Shown: in pieces, positions 1 through 11,401 of the stretch
Layout: every line of letters begins with the position of its first letter
Position numbering within the stretch: position 1 is the stretch's first letter
Source: Ditylenchus dipsaci
Taxonomy: Eukaryota > Nematoda > Chromadorea > Rhabditida > Anguinidae
Reading direction: 5' to 3'
Length of the DNA stretch: 64,000 nucleotides
NCBI GenBank assembly: GCA_004194705.1
Contig: SADC01001234.1
Coordinates: 23,808-87,807, forward strand
Translations under genes and position numbers: made by a program
The notes under the pieces: model-generated
Told to the model about the DNA's origin: nothing
The model's input: only the letters and a program-made list of their open reading frames with translations
Database searches by the model: none

Positions 1-57
1 CAGTTTCGAAAGCCTAAAACATGAGATGTGATACATCGGAAAAATCAAGTGGACTAC

Positions 58-900
58 CTTGCGCATATTAGCACCCTCATCGCGCATGAATACGTGGCAT
101 TTTTCGAACGGAATTTTCCACTTATCCAGCATCACATTGACCTTCTCACCGATTGTCTCAAAATTGTGGCTTCCGGAAAAGGGTTCAACACAAAGCACGA
201 ACTTGACTCGCTCCCAATGCAAATTTATCCCGTGCACGGTAGGCTAAATCAAAAATGTTAGAACCTTTCCAAATTCGATTAAATCCATTAAATAAACCTG
301 ATAAATGACTCAGTTGGACCTGACCACAAATCTGACGTGAAAGAAAGCGACGGGCAAAGATTGATAAATTCCTTGATTTTAGCTTTGCACATTTCGTACA
401 TCTTCGGAAGGACCCAATCTGCGTAGTGATGACGACCTATATATATGCAGCAGTCAGATTTATCTTTCCGATGAAAGAAAACAAAATCATACCCTTCAGA
501 CTCTCTCGATCGGATACAGATATAAGCGGCTTGAACGTAGGCTGGTCGACAATGGAAAACGGAAGATTAGCACAGGCGATAAGATGCACGACCTTTTTGT
601 CCAAAGAAGAGAGTTCACTTAAACAAAATATAAAAACGGTAACCAAAAGTGCAACAAGAGCAGCAAAACAGCATACCCTTCGACAGAATTTTAACAAACT
701 TATCCATCACGTTTTTCTCTGACGCTTGTTTGTCCTCTACTTCCTTTAGCTTAGCAGCATATTCAGCGTGCGTTCTAGCATGTACAAACAGTCCTTTGGT
801 TCCACGATCCGGCATCTTGACTATCTTCCCGCAAGCTGCGCATTTTGCTTCGGTGGCCGACACTTTCAAGAACAGATCGATCTTCCAGATAAGGCTCATC
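58..900 (-). CDS. hAT transposase with BED zinc finger (ZBED-like), partial
   Basis: Four exons on the minus strand (677-900, 493-617, 320-436, 58-243) encode the N-terminal half of a hAT-superfamily transposase; the rest lies beyond the left edge. Exon 1 opens with SLIWKIDLF and holds a BED zinc finger (CAAC pair, then HARTH), a DNA-binding domain that recognises transposon ends. Exon 2 has the family motif LPFSIVDQPTFKPLI, exon 3 LPKMYEMCK followed by SFTSDLWS, and exon 4 FVLCVEPFSGSH and VFMRDEGANM, which precede the catalytic core in this family. Exons 1-3 join in phase with GT-AG introns; exon 4 is read in a phase that does not match the end of exon 3, so a base or a small exon is missing. 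An acceptor (TTTCAG) lies directly before the ATG at 900, suggesting trans-splicing or another upstream exon. Function is known for the family; activity here is unknown. hAT MITEs elsewhere in the window could have used a relative as enzyme source. Confidence 0.75.
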
Positions 901-999
901 TGAAACGTGAAAGAGATAAAAACAAGAGTAAAGTAGAAAAAAAATGAAGCCGGAAAAAACCGAGACGATGCAACACAAATTTTCACTCATATTTCTTAA

Positions 1000-1137
1000 C
1001 GAGATTAGACAAAAAACGAGACCGAGATCGAGATTTTTGAAAATGACCGAGCGAGATTCCGAGACGAGATTTCGGGCCAAAATCCGGCCGAGACGAGACG
1101 AGATCTCGATCGAGATCTCGTCTCGCTTCCGTCTCTA
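1000..1137. repeat. GAGAC-rich imperfect palindrome
   Basis: Degenerate repeats of GAGAC/GAGAT ending in a palindrome GAGATCTCGATCGAGATCTC. A related but diverged palindrome, built on AAGAC/CAAGAC words, sits in a MARS intron at about 23375-23490. Both end in a TCTCTA-type tail, so this is a dispersed element rather than simple slippage. Confidence 0.6.
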
Positions 1138-1185
1138 GTTCTTTGTACAACTCATGTACAACCTATCTCATGTAACCTATTGCAG

Positions 1186-4100
1186 TCATCTGGACAGTTT
1201 ATTGTGCAATGATTGTATTGTTAGCACTGAACAGATGCATTGAGATTCACTCACCCAAATATGCTCAACTGCTTTTCTCTGGCAATCGTGTTTGGCTGTG
1301 GACCATCCCTATATTCTTCTATGGCGCTGCCTACAGCACTTCCACTGATCTACCAGTGATCTACAACTCCGTCTACTCTGTTTTCTTTTTTCAGATCGAC
1401 TTTAGAGCTGGAGCACCGACCGTAAATATACAGTTAACACTGCAGATTTGAGTAATTAAAAATTTTAAGGTCCATAATTGGTTGTGTTTTGTGAACTCTT
1501 GCTTTGTCATCACTTTTCTGACTTTGCTCTACACTTTACTGCTTTTTCGTTTAAGGCAACGAGCCAGAATTATTTCTCAAAAGAGTGTTGACGGCATTTC
1601 CGGCGTGCAGAAAAAAGTAAGTACAGGGTGTGCCAAAAAAAACTCGACCACTTATAAAGGAGGGACCCTGACTATCACCTGGGGTGATTTCGATGACTCT
1701 TTTTTATTCGCATTTTGTAGAGCGTGCCCAAATCCCTCATGAATCTGCCTCTTTGGCTCTGAAAGCTAGCAAAATTTTGGGAATGACTCATGGCTAGGAT
1801 TGGCCAATGAGCATATGCCCGGCATAGAAAAAAGAAGAAAAAGAGTTGCACAGAAAAGAAATACAACCCGAAGGGACCCCTGAAAATATGATTTAGCTTC
1901 AAAATATCCCCCGGGCATATGCCCGCAAAAATACAGAAAAAAATACACTGCGAAGGGTGTATTTTGACTAAAGTTGACGTGTGGGCATGCCGGGCATACG
2001 CCCGGGGCATATGCCCATGGGCATATTCCTGGCATCTACTCATACGATATTTTTGGTTAAATTTCACCCTTCGCGGTGTATTTCTTTTCTGTGCAACTCT
2101 TTTTCTTCTTTTTTATGTCCGGGCATATGCCCAATGGCCAACCCTACTCATGGCCCGAAGGTGAGCTATGAAAGCCATGATATAGGTATCGTGGTGTTTT
2201 TGGAACTTTGGGCTCTATATGTGTTCGAAAGTACACCCAAAAAATATGCCTTGGTCCCCTTGTTGATATTTTCGCAAAAAAAAACATTTTTCTTCTAGCC
2301 TCATAAACTATTTATGAACTCTTTTTACCACTTACTGGTTCTGGTTGGTTCTCGATTGTTGGTACTGTGGAACTGGTTCACAATGTGGACCCAAAAAATC
2401 TGCCTTGGTCCCCCTGTTCTTTTTACTTGAAAAATGCCTTGGTCTCCCGTGTCCATTAGAGTTATAATAATGTTGTGATCATGGTGATTATGGTTAAATG
2501 ATCACCTTGAACATGTTCACCTTCAAAACAACAGGGGGACCAAGGCATTTGTCAAGAAAAAAGAACAGGGGGGACCAAGGCAGATTTTTGGGGTCCACAT
2601 TGTGAACCAGTTCCCTCAGAAACTATTTATAAACACTTTTTACCACTTTATAGCAAAAAACATTTAGGTGTAAAATGTCAAAAAAATTTTGCCTTGGTCC
2701 CCCAAGCTGATATAGACTTAGGCAAGGGTAAGCCACCGTATGTTAGGGCGAACTCAAACATGTTTTTCTTATTTCTTCAAGCTCCAGAAAGGATTCTTGA
2801 GTCTTTCCTAACATACTCTGGCCTAGCCTTGCCTAAGCCTAAAAATAACTATATTTTGAGAACAAAAATGTGTGCCAAAAAATCAACAGGGAGACCAAGG
2901 CATATTTTTTGGGTGTAACCTCGAATACATATAGAGCCGAACTTTAAGTGAGCCTTGCACCACATTATCTGCAGGAACTTAGCCACTCTCTACAAGAAAA
3001 TCTCTTCATAAGTCACTGGCAAATATCGAACTTTGCTCAAGACAACAACTATTCAAATGTTTAGTTTTTTACAAATACAGTCGAGTCCCGCTAACCCGGC
3101 ACCCCAAAAAGTTCGTTCCCGCCTTGGGTCCGACACTTTTTTTAACCCAATTTTCGAAGTATTTTTTCAATTGTGTTTTTACAGTCTGATAGCAAATATC
3201 GTGAGGATTCTGATTTTGCCGATCGTTTTTCAAAAACCTAATATTTTTGGCTCTAAAAGACCAAAACCCGCTAACCCGGCACCCTTTTTAAAAAATATGG
3301 TGCCGGGTTAGCGGGGTTTTGGTCTTTTAGAGCCAAAAATATTAGGTTTTTGAAAAACGATCGGCAAAATCGGAATCCTCACGATATTTGCTATCAGACT
3401 GTAAAAACACAATTGAAAAAATACTTCGAAAATTGGGTTAAAAAAGTGTCGGACCCAAGGCGGGAACGAACTTTTTGGGGTGCCGGTTAGCGGGACTCGA
3501 CTGTACTGAAAAAAACCATCCGCCTTAAAATATCGTATTTACTCTAATTACCACCTCCCCTTCCCCTACTTTTTTGACTAGGAGATCAGAGTTAAGGTCA
3601 TTTTTGGTTTACAATTTTTAGATTTTCCAGGATGGAAAATTAATCACCTCCCAGATGAAATTAATAGGGCAAATACGACAGATTCATTTTCGTAAACTAA
3701 CAAGGGAACCGTTTGAACTGTACGATTAGATTCGAAAATTCTGACTGAGCCATCTTGTAGAGCATAGTTGATTTACTATATAGAATTTCAATATTTTTCC
3801 CCACATACAGAAAAAATCAAATCTGGAGACTTGAAAAAATCGAGCCACAAACGGCCTTGATCCCCCCTGTAGATTCTTAAAAACGTATTTGTTTATAACA
3901 CTATTTTAAACACATATATATGTGGAAAAAAGTGTCAGACCCAGTTAGGAATCGAACATTTTAGGGCGTCACTGTATGAAGGCTTGACTGTAGAAAATTT
4001 GTTTTTGAAAATCCACAAGGGGGGGGGGGACCAAGTCAGTTTTGGCTTGATCTTTCTCGAGTCTCCAGATTCGATTTTTTCTGTCTGTGGGGAAAAAATA

Positions 4101-4692
4101 TTGAAATTCTATTTAGTAAATCAACTATGCTCTACAAGATGGCTCAGTCAGAATTTTCGAATCTAATCGTACAGTTCAAACGGTTCCCTTGTAAGTATGA
4201 ATATTTATACCATTGTGCAGCCAATATTTTGACATAAAAATGTAAACCCTTGTACAATTTGAGTTCTCTCAATCAGTCTATTTGTGTCAAAACCAATATT
4301 TGCTTCAGGTAATGCTACAATCATTTTACATATGTTTTTCGTTGTACATGGTAATCATATCCTATGCCATCGGAATGTTAGTTTTGCATTTTTCTCATGT
4401 TTTGTAAATTTAAATGAATTTTTTCAGGTTTATCCCTGTACCAAAAGAACTGGCTAAATTTGCTACTATTGCAGTGCAAATGAATTCGGGTAAATAAATT
4501 TTAATGTTTATTTGTATGAAATGAAACAAACTTTAAGGGTTCACATCTATTGTCTACCTTTTCTTCAACAAAACCATCCAAAGTGGTGTGAAACAGCTAC
4601 TCATGGGCCGTCTTAAACATCACAACTGGTCGGCCACCAATCGATCTACCAGATTTGCATCCACTGTAGTAGTTACAAATACTTTTCAATAA
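1186..4692 (+). CDS. SRT-family serpentine chemoreceptor (GPCR), 5' end not seen
   Basis: Five in-phase exons: 1186-1421, 1470-1616, 4309-4376, 4428-4489 and 4538-4692 (TAA). Together they cover transmembrane segments 4-7 and the cytoplasmic tail of a nematode SRT receptor, a class expressed mainly in chemosensory neurons. Visible family hallmarks are LALNRCIEIHSPK before a long membrane segment, LFSGNRVWLW, VIYNSVYSVFF, VQKK at the end of the third intracellular loop, MLQSFYICF in TM6, FIPVPKEL before TM7, and GFTSIVYLFFNKTIQSGV after TM7. All junctions are GT-AG and the reading frame stays open across them. The N-terminal exons (TM1-3) were not found; either they lie left of the window, which would nest the hAT gene inside an intron, or the gene is 5'-truncated. 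Intron 1617-4308 is packed with transposons. Ligand unknown. An AATAAA follows the stop at 4700. Confidence 0.82.
1795..2146. mobile_element. hAT MITE with 8-bp TSD (CTCATGGC)
   Basis: Terminal inverted repeats begin TAGGRTTGGCCA and run about 75 bp, rich in the palindrome GGGCATATGCCC. Exact 8-bp duplications CTCATGGC occur at 1787-1794 and 2147-2154. A TAGGG-type start plus 8-bp TSD is diagnostic of hAT elements. It lies in the long intron of the SRT gene; no transposase is encoded. Confidence 0.85.
2213..2938. mobile_element. Nested fold-back element carrying CCTTGGTCCCC words
   Basis: Outer arms (GGCTCTATATGTGTTCG and its complement near 2925) flank an inner inverted repeat at about 2388-2612. 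Both arm pairs repeat the word GCCTTGGTCCCC. A 7-bp direct repeat GAACTTT flanks the outer arms. The same word recurs near 3848, 4023, 51183 and 51567, so it marks a dispersed family. In the SRT intron. Confidence 0.7.
3078..3503. mobile_element. TA-flanked pogo/mariner-like fold-back MITE (word CCCGCTAACCCGGCACC)
   Basis: Starts CAGTCGAGTCCCGC and ends with its complement, flanked by TA on both sides. The two arms of about 210 bp are almost perfect complements. Each arm contains the core AAAGTTCGTTCCC, then CCGACACTTTTT, then CAGTCTGATAGC. The terminal word also recurs at the inner end of each arm, next to the hairpin centre. In the SRT intron. Confidence 0.85.
3701..4190. mobile_element. 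Inverted-repeat element flanked by TAA
   Basis: Arms of about 150 bp start CAAGGGAACCGTTTGAACTG and are complementary at the other end; TAA abuts both ends, as in PIF/Harbinger-type insertions, although the terminal bases are not typical of that family. Inside are a run of 11 G and a degraded pogo-like fragment near 3935-3992. In the SRT intron. Confidence 0.6.
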
Positions 4693-4699
4693 TTAGTTT

Positions 4700-4705
4700 A
4701 ATAAA
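4700..4705 (+). terminator. Poly(A) signal AATAAA of the SRT gene
   Basis: AATAAA starts 8 nt after the TAA stop at 4690-4692. The 3' UTR would be very short, which is common in nematodes. Confidence 0.5.
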
Positions 4706-4801
4706 AAAAATTCTGCAAGAAAAAGAAAGCAAGAAATTTGGATGGTTGATGACACAGTAGACTTTGCCAACAAACAAGTCAAAAGTTAAAAAAAGACTCA
4801 C

Positions 4802-5010
4802 TATTTGGATTTGGAAAGCAACAAATTTAAATCGCAGTTTTGCATTTCTCCATCTAGCTTCAAACATTCCAATTCAAGGCATCGATCGCCGATTTGAGCC
4901 AGTTGATAATTTCTTATTTTCAAGAAGCTTATTTTCAGGGTTTTCAGTGTGCATGGAATATTCTTAAATGACACATATCTTAGGTTACATTTGTCATACA
5001 ACACCATAAA
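4802..5010 (-). pseudogene. Isolated F-box/LRR exon fragment
   Basis: An open stretch on the minus strand reads as one leucine-rich exon, with YVSFKNIPCTLKTLK and QLAQIGDRCLELECLKL. It matches, residue by residue over about 65 codons, the LRR exon at 46379-46586 of the plus-strand gene at 44.6-49 kb, including the splice donor GTGAGT at its end. The acceptor side has decayed and no other exons of this copy were found nearby. It lies tail-to-tail with the SRT gene. Best read as a dispersed gene fragment. Confidence 0.65.
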
Positions 5011-5012
5011 TT

Positions 5013-7299
5013 TAAAAGAACAATTTCAATTTTTTTTCTGCGGGCTTACGTAACCCCTTTCTTGTAAATATTCAGGGTTAGTTAAATAAAAAAAATAAGG
5101 TAGTCGAAGTTTTTTGAATTTAATTGGCAGGGTATCTCGGGGCAGAGGGCGTCATACAACACTACAACACTAACTCAATGTTATAGCTCATCAGAAATCT
5201 GATATAAAAAAGTAAATGATGGTTTTAATGCTTGAAAAATGATAAAATAATGCAGAAAATTCAATTTAAAAATCAAGCGGCGGATCTAAGACAAAAAGGC
5301 GGGAGATTCAATATAATAGATGGGAGCTATTAATTTTATCTATTATTTTTGGATATTAACATAAGCTCTTTTTTCACATCTGATCTCTTACAAGGAAACC
5401 TAGCATAGTGTCAGTAAGCTCAAGGGAAAGCTTACATGCCAGGGCTGCACCCGCTTTTTTGAAAAAAAAAAACCAGAAGCGAAAAAAGGAATACCTGAAT
5501 TTTGGAGCAAAAAGTCGGCGCTACTTCCATATAGCACACCATCCCCCCCCAAATCAACTTTTTTTAAAATGTTCCCAAACACCCTATATCGACCTAAAAT
5601 CGCCTCAGAAGCTCAAAAACACATTATTTTTGAGTTCTGGTCAATTAAAAATCGAGTTTCTGGACCATCAAAAGTACCCATTTTGACCATTTTCGAAGGG
5701 ATTTAAGGCTGTATTAGGGTGGAAATGGACCAAAAAGGGGCCAATTTTGAACAAAAAGGAAGATGTTGAACATAGTTTCGGATATTGGTGCCTACCGCAT
5801 AAATAAACTCTGGTATGCATACATTTTTATGCATCCAGAGTCACTTTCGAGTGATTTGCGTCTAAGGTATGTGGGTGTGCGCATCTCAACCTCAAGCAAC
5901 CAAGCCCCCTCGGGGCAGAGGGCGCTTGGTTGCTTAGAGATGCACGCACTCACTTACCTTAGACATAATTCCGAGCAAGACTTTTGATCAAAAATGCATT
6001 TAGAGACTATTTTTGTCCAGCTCCAGTGACGAAAACATGATAAAACAGGTAAAAAGTCAAATTCAAAAGTGTCCAAAACTTAATTTTTTATTGACCAGAA
6101 CTCAAAAATAATGTCTTTTTTGAACTCCTGAGGCGATTTTGAGTCGATATAAGGTGTTTTAAACACTTTTAAAAAAAGTTGATTTGGGGGGGGGGGTATA
6201 TGCAAGTAGCGTCAAAAAGTCTTAATTTCGCAGCAAAATATCTTAATTTTGCAGCGAACAACAGAAAAACGGTATTCTTCTGAAAAGAACAAAATCAGAA
6301 AAACATAAGTGAAAAAACACAGAAAAACAGAATTAGAACACAAAAAACAGTTTGACGCAAAAGATTTTCAAACTTAAAATCTTGACACCAAATTCGTGTT
6401 CTGCATGATTGCCTTTCTTATACGAAAGCTCGGCGCTACTGTGATATACGCCCCCCCCTCCAAAACCGACATTTTTAGGAATGGTCAAAAACCATTATTA
6501 TACAATAATTTCGCCATGAAAAGAGCAGAAAACAATTTAAATGGGATTGCGGACTGTATTGGGAGGGGAAGGGAATAATACAGGGGCCACTTTTAGAGAT
6601 GGTTGGGATCCTTAGAGTATTAATTCTCCAAGCGTCTAAGGGCACTTACAAACCCAGGAAATTGTGGTGCAGGCATAAGTACAAGTACTTTTCATGGACC
6701 AAGCGGATCAGCGGGGTGGAACCCGCGGGTTTACACCTTGCCCTAGCACTTTTTGAGTGCTAGGCTGAATTTTTGGATGCTGGGCCTCTGGCCCGGCCTT
6801 ATAGAACGAGGGAAATGCTATTCGTTGAAAAAACAAAGATGTTGAACATACTTTTGTATACTGGGTCCTACCGCATGAATAACTCCGGTATGCATGTTTT
6901 TTCATGCATCCAGAGTCGCTTTTGAGTGATACTATTCGCGTAGCTCAAGGGAAAGTTTTTCAGCCCTCGGTTTGAAAAAAAAATAAGAGTGAGGCTGAAG
7001 TGTGTGGAAAAATAAATTCAAATGTATAAATTCTAAAACGAGTAGCTTCAATATTTTTCTTACCAGCGTTTGTACTTCACTGAATTTTGTCTTTGAAATT
7101 ATTTATTTTTATTAATTATATGAAAAAGACGGCCATACATTCAGAGAAAAATTGATTTTTTGCATGTACCTCGTTTGGATAGCTGAAAATATTTTTTATT
7201 CTAGACTGTGAGTAGACAACAAGCATATAAATATTTAGGGAATACAAAGCCTTTTGCAGAATTTCTCATTTTGTCTGTTATATTTTTCATTTTCTAAGA
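5013..7299. other. Repeat-filled intergenic region
   Basis: No gene recognised. Contains a large fold-back (about 5500-6230) with poly-C/poly-G tracts near its ends, a copy of a dispersed repeat at 5757-5990 in its centre, and a second partial copy at 6838-6935. 7000-7299 is AT-rich unique-looking sequence upstream of the FAD gene. Confidence 0.6.
5500..6230. mobile_element. Fold-back element with homopolymer C/G next to GTAGCGCC-like ends
   Basis: Left arm 5505-5690 and right arm about 6065-6225 are complementary (AAATCAACTTTTTTTAAAA against its complement, and CTCAAAAATAATG against its complement). Each arm carries a run of 8-11 C or G beside the motif AGTCGGCGCTACT. A copy of the dispersed repeat described at 44330-44600 is nested in the loop. 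Confidence 0.65.
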
Positions 7300-10200
7300 A
7301 TGTTTTCTAAGTTTTATTCTTCAATTCTGGTTGCTTGTATTACACTTTTTTGTTCACACCAATGGATTTGTGATTGTATGCATTCCGGTGCAAGCTCTTC
7401 AAATAGTTCCTCAGGTAAATTTTTTTATAGCAGAACTAATTTATTCTGGTTTCTACTAAAATCGTAACTTTTTTTTAAATTTTGGGTTGTTTCAGGGTGA
7501 GAAGCTTGTAGCCCTGGATCTCAGCTTTCTACAAATTTATCAATTGACTTGTTAACATTTTGAAAATTTGCAGAAAAAGGTCCTTGCATAAATCTCTTTT
7601 TTTGAAAAATTTGCTTTACACAATGACCTTATTATGCAGCTTTTTGAAATTTCGTAAATTCGGTTAATAACTAGTTAGAAAGCTAAGATCCAGGCCTACA
7701 TTTTAGTATATAAATTTAAAAAACATGAAAATATTTTATAAGAAAACAATAAAAATTAAAGATTTGACGTGATTAATCAGTAATTTGACGGGGCAAAACA
7801 ATTTGAGCCAATTTGAAAGCCGATTTGCGCCAAAAAAAAATCCGTATCCTCTGAAAATCCGTCACAAACTTTCTGTTCACTCGTTATATCAAGCGTAATA
7901 TTTGACCATTTTTTTAACATAATTTTGAATAATTACAGGTGCTCCGTCTGAAATTGACGAATTTTCGGATTCAGCAAGAGATTTGTTGAATCAAATAGGA
8001 ATGCTAAGAGAACAGCATCCAAAACTGGATGAGCTGAATGTTGTAGCAAAAGTCAAAAAAGAAGTAGACACTAATTTGTCACAAAGCACACTTGATATGA
8101 TAATCAGTTGCAAAAAACTTTTAAGCAATTTTTTTTCAAATGGAACAATAGCATCTTGGCTTGATGTCTATCACTATGCGGAATATTTCAAAACTTTAAC
8201 CGAATATATTAACCAACGCTTAGAAGAAATGGCTAACACCAAAGATTATAACAAAATTTTTGATATAAAAGTGAATGCGCAAAATCTCGGTGTCAAAATT
8301 CCTTCTGCAAGTTTCACAGAACGAGTAGGAGAAGGAGTCACATCGCAACTTCATTTATGCCAGAAAAATGTACTGATCTTTTCGGTTGTTTACCAGCTGG
8401 CTATTCTACAAAGTGAAATGTTAGATGGAGCTATGTTAAAAAGTATGTATTTGGAACACAAGCGCAACAAGCCTGCAGAATCTTCAAAAAAGGCGGTGAT
8501 TGTTGGAGGAGGTCCTAATGGACTTTACACTGCTTTAAAACTTTTCCTATCTGGACTGAATGTTACTTTGGTGGAGAAGAATAAAGAATACATTCGAAAT
8601 CAGATCGTAACTAGGGTGGTGCGGTTACGGTTTATTTTTGGATCCGGTTTATTTTTTCTCAGACATTTTTATCAAAGATTTGACAGAAATTTTTACATTT
8701 CGCGGACCCCTAATACTAAAATTTCTTCTTCTTCAAAATAGGATATTAAACGTACAAAAAAATAAACAATAGTTGCACTAAAAACCCGGTTAACCGAAAG
8801 AAATCGGAAAAAAAACCGACCGGTTTTTTTTAACCGGTTTTTTTTCCTGATTTCTTTCGGTTAACCGGGTTTTTAGTGCAACTATTGTTTATTTTTTTCT
8901 ACGTTTAATATCCCATTTTAAAGAAGAAGAAATTTTAGTATTAGGGGTCCGCGAAATGTAAAAATTTCTGTCAAATCTTTGATAAAAATGTCTGAGAAAA
9001 AATAAACCGGATCCAAAAATAAACCGTAACCGCACCACCCTAATCGTAACACTGGAAAATAATTGGATGTTTCAGCTGAGAATTTTCTAGGCACTGCATT
9101 TGAAGAATGTTTTGATCAAACTAACGGCAAAATTCATAATGGTAGCGAAGGGATCAGCAATGAGAAGGGTGAAATAAACTTGAAAAAGTTTGAGACTGCT
9201 TTAAAAAAAAGGCTACAGTCCTTAGCACACTACGTTCATGCTCAAAAAGACAATGAAGGGGCTGCCTTGGAGCTGATTTTCGGACAATGTGTGGACAAGA
9301 TTCAATTTCCGAAAATGAAAAATTCTGAATACAAAGCTGTTCTCAGCAACAACAAGTTGATTGTTTTTGATTTGCTTGTATGTGCCGGGGTGTGAACGAC
9401 ACTATTCGCAACACCTATTTAGGCGTGCCCAAACAAATAACTGCTGCTAAACACGTGGGAACAGCTGTTATGACAAAAGGCAAAAAATTAAGACATAAAG
9501 ATGTTATAGACAGCGAAGAAGTGCATATACGTGAGTTTACAGAATTTTTGAAATCCCAAAGACTAGATGAGGATGTTGCTCAGAGCTCACTTATTCAAGA
9601 GAAATTTAAAAAACAATTTGCTGCAAATGCTGAAAAATTAGGCTCTGGTTTGGAAAGCATTCTTGCCTATTAAAATGGATATAGTTTATACGTGAGCACA
9701 GTCACTGACCCTGTACTAGCTGAAATTTTGGCCGATATTGAAAAACAAAAAGCATTTCAATATGGAGATGAAACTGTTTTAAAGCAACTTGATGAGTTGA
9801 AGTCCCGACTAGACAAGAAATGGCTGGCTGCATTAGTGAGTTCAGTAATCCGGAAAAAAGATGACCATTCTTCAATTACTTCTGTCAATATGGAGAGAGA
9901 GAAAAAAGCTGGAATGCTTAATTTCGACTCAAACCTTGTGAATTCACACACATTCAATATGATTTTGTACTCGCTGGACCAAGCTGCTGTGGAATACAAT
10001 GTGTTTGGCAATGCTGCTGTGGTTTTAGCTGTAGGTGACTCTGCAGTAACTCCGCATTACTTTACGGACACTGTACTAACTACTGGAAAGATTGGCGTAG
10101 AAACGGCAGCTAAACACATCAAGGAATACAATGATGCCAACATTACTGATTCTTCAAGATTGTTGCAGAAGCTGAATGAAAATTTTAAAAAATTAAGGGA

Positions 10201-10686
10201 ACAAGTGTCAACAGCAGCTAAACACCCAGATTTTACTATATTCAAATATGAGGAAAAAGATTTTTACTCAACAGCACAAGTAAATAAAAAAGCGTGCGAA
10301 GTAATGCGTTCCGAAATCAACAAAATAGTTGACCAAATAAACGCAGAAAATGATCACGATTTTAATATCATCGAGATTGCTACATGGAAGAAATCACACT
10401 ATAAAATTGAGTTTGCCGAAAATAATTTTTTTTTCGTCATGCTCACTGAGAATGGACATCTTCAAGTGCTCAAAACGACACACAAAATCAAGTATTAGAA
10501 AAGGATGGGCAACTTCAAGTGGAACAAGACCCTGAAAACACCTTTAATACAATAATACAAGCTGCGATGTCGCTTGTCGGAACAAGTCAAAAAAGTAATT
10601 TGCATCAGAAAAAAAGTTCAAAAGAGAGCACAGGCGGTGCAAAAGCAAACAAAAAAGGTGCGAAAAAAAGTAAACGTCGCGGGTGA
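7300..10686 (+). pseudogene. Secreted MICAL-like FAD monooxygenase, interrupted
   Basis: Exon 1 (7300-7414) starts MFSKFYSSILVACITLF, a clear signal peptide, and ends in a GTAAAT donor; after a 524-nt intron exon 2 begins at 7939 in phase. At about residue 225 is a dinucleotide-binding fold VIVGGGPNGLYTALKLF ending in VEKN, then RNQIV and WMFQLRIF, as in the FAD domain of MICAL and kynurenine-3-monooxygenase-like enzymes (class A flavoprotein hydroxylases); further on VCAGGVNDTIRNTYLG fits the second FAD motif. About 180 helical residues precede the fold, and a basic tail (KKGAKKSKRRG) precedes TGA at 10684. Lesions: hAT MITE at 8612-9042, single-base losses near 9088 and 9387, in-frame TAA at 9671, a shift between 10450 and 10490. 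The substrate is unknown. The signal peptide predicts export, unlike cytosolic MICAL. Acquisition from bacteria is possible but unproven. Confidence 0.7.
8612..9042. mobile_element. hAT MITE inside the FAD gene, TSD ATCGTAAC
   Basis: Near-perfect arms of about 215 bp start TAGGGTGGTGCGGTTACGG; flanking exact 8-bp duplications ATCGTAAC lie at 8604-8611 and 9043-9050. Removing the element and one duplication rejoins the FAD reading frame without a stop at the junction. The arms are close to identical, so the insertion is probably young. Confidence 0.9.
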
Positions 10687-11158
10687 AAACAATAATGATT
10701 TCAAATAGAGAAAACAAATTTTTCTTGATTTTCGATGATTGTATTGGTGAAAAAAGTCAAGTAAAAATTGCTAAAGCTACAAATTTTGTAACGTAAAATT
10801 TTTGAAGTTTTCTCTGTGTCTCTAGATCAATTTTGAGTCACAGGAACTGGGGTTCGAGTATAAATAATGTAAGGTTAACGAGAATTTCTTACGTATGAAA
10901 TCAGGAGACTGGTCAGTTCGCTCCGATCAATTTGCCCCGCTTTTCAAACAAAAAATTACCATGTTTTGTATGAAAAGTTCCTTTGTCATTTCAAAGTTTT
11001 TTCCATGAACAAACAAAACTTGATCACCACTGATGACTCATCAGTACCTAAAAATACAAATGGGACCAATAGCACCACCTCAGTATCACTGTCTTGACAC
11101 TAGTACCTGAATACTTGACTACCGACATTTGGCGAGCTGGGTCTCCCTAACCAGTATA

Positions 11159-11401
11159 CCGTATAACAACCTCTATTAAACGGGCACCTCTACAGTTAAC
11201 GTTTTTCAAATTTGCTTTGATTTTTCAACCCCAATATTGTTTATTTTCCGAAACGGAAGACCACTTATTTTGTAGAGTTTGTGAAGCTCTACAAAATGAG
11301 TGGTCGTCCGTTTCGAAAAATAAACAATATTGGGGTTAAAAAAGCAAAGCAAATATGAAAACGTTAACTGTAGGGATGCCCGTTTAATAGAGGTTATACG
11401 G
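11159..11401. mobile_element. TA-flanked MITE, ends CCGTATAAC
   Basis: Complementary arms start CCGTATAACAACCTCTATT and contain ACGGGCACCTCTACAGTTAA; TA abuts both ends. The centre is the hairpin GTAGAGTTTGTGAAGCTCTAC. A second, decayed copy with the same centre is at about 58405-58570. Confidence 0.8.

Noticed and set aside
28..261. Plus-strand 77-codon frame at the left edge
   Set aside because: It is antisense to the hAT transposase exon, whose minus-strand translation has clear family motifs.
9692..10498. Independent 268-codon gene
   Set aside because: Same frame and same protein as the stretch before the TAA at 9671; it is part of the broken FAD gene.
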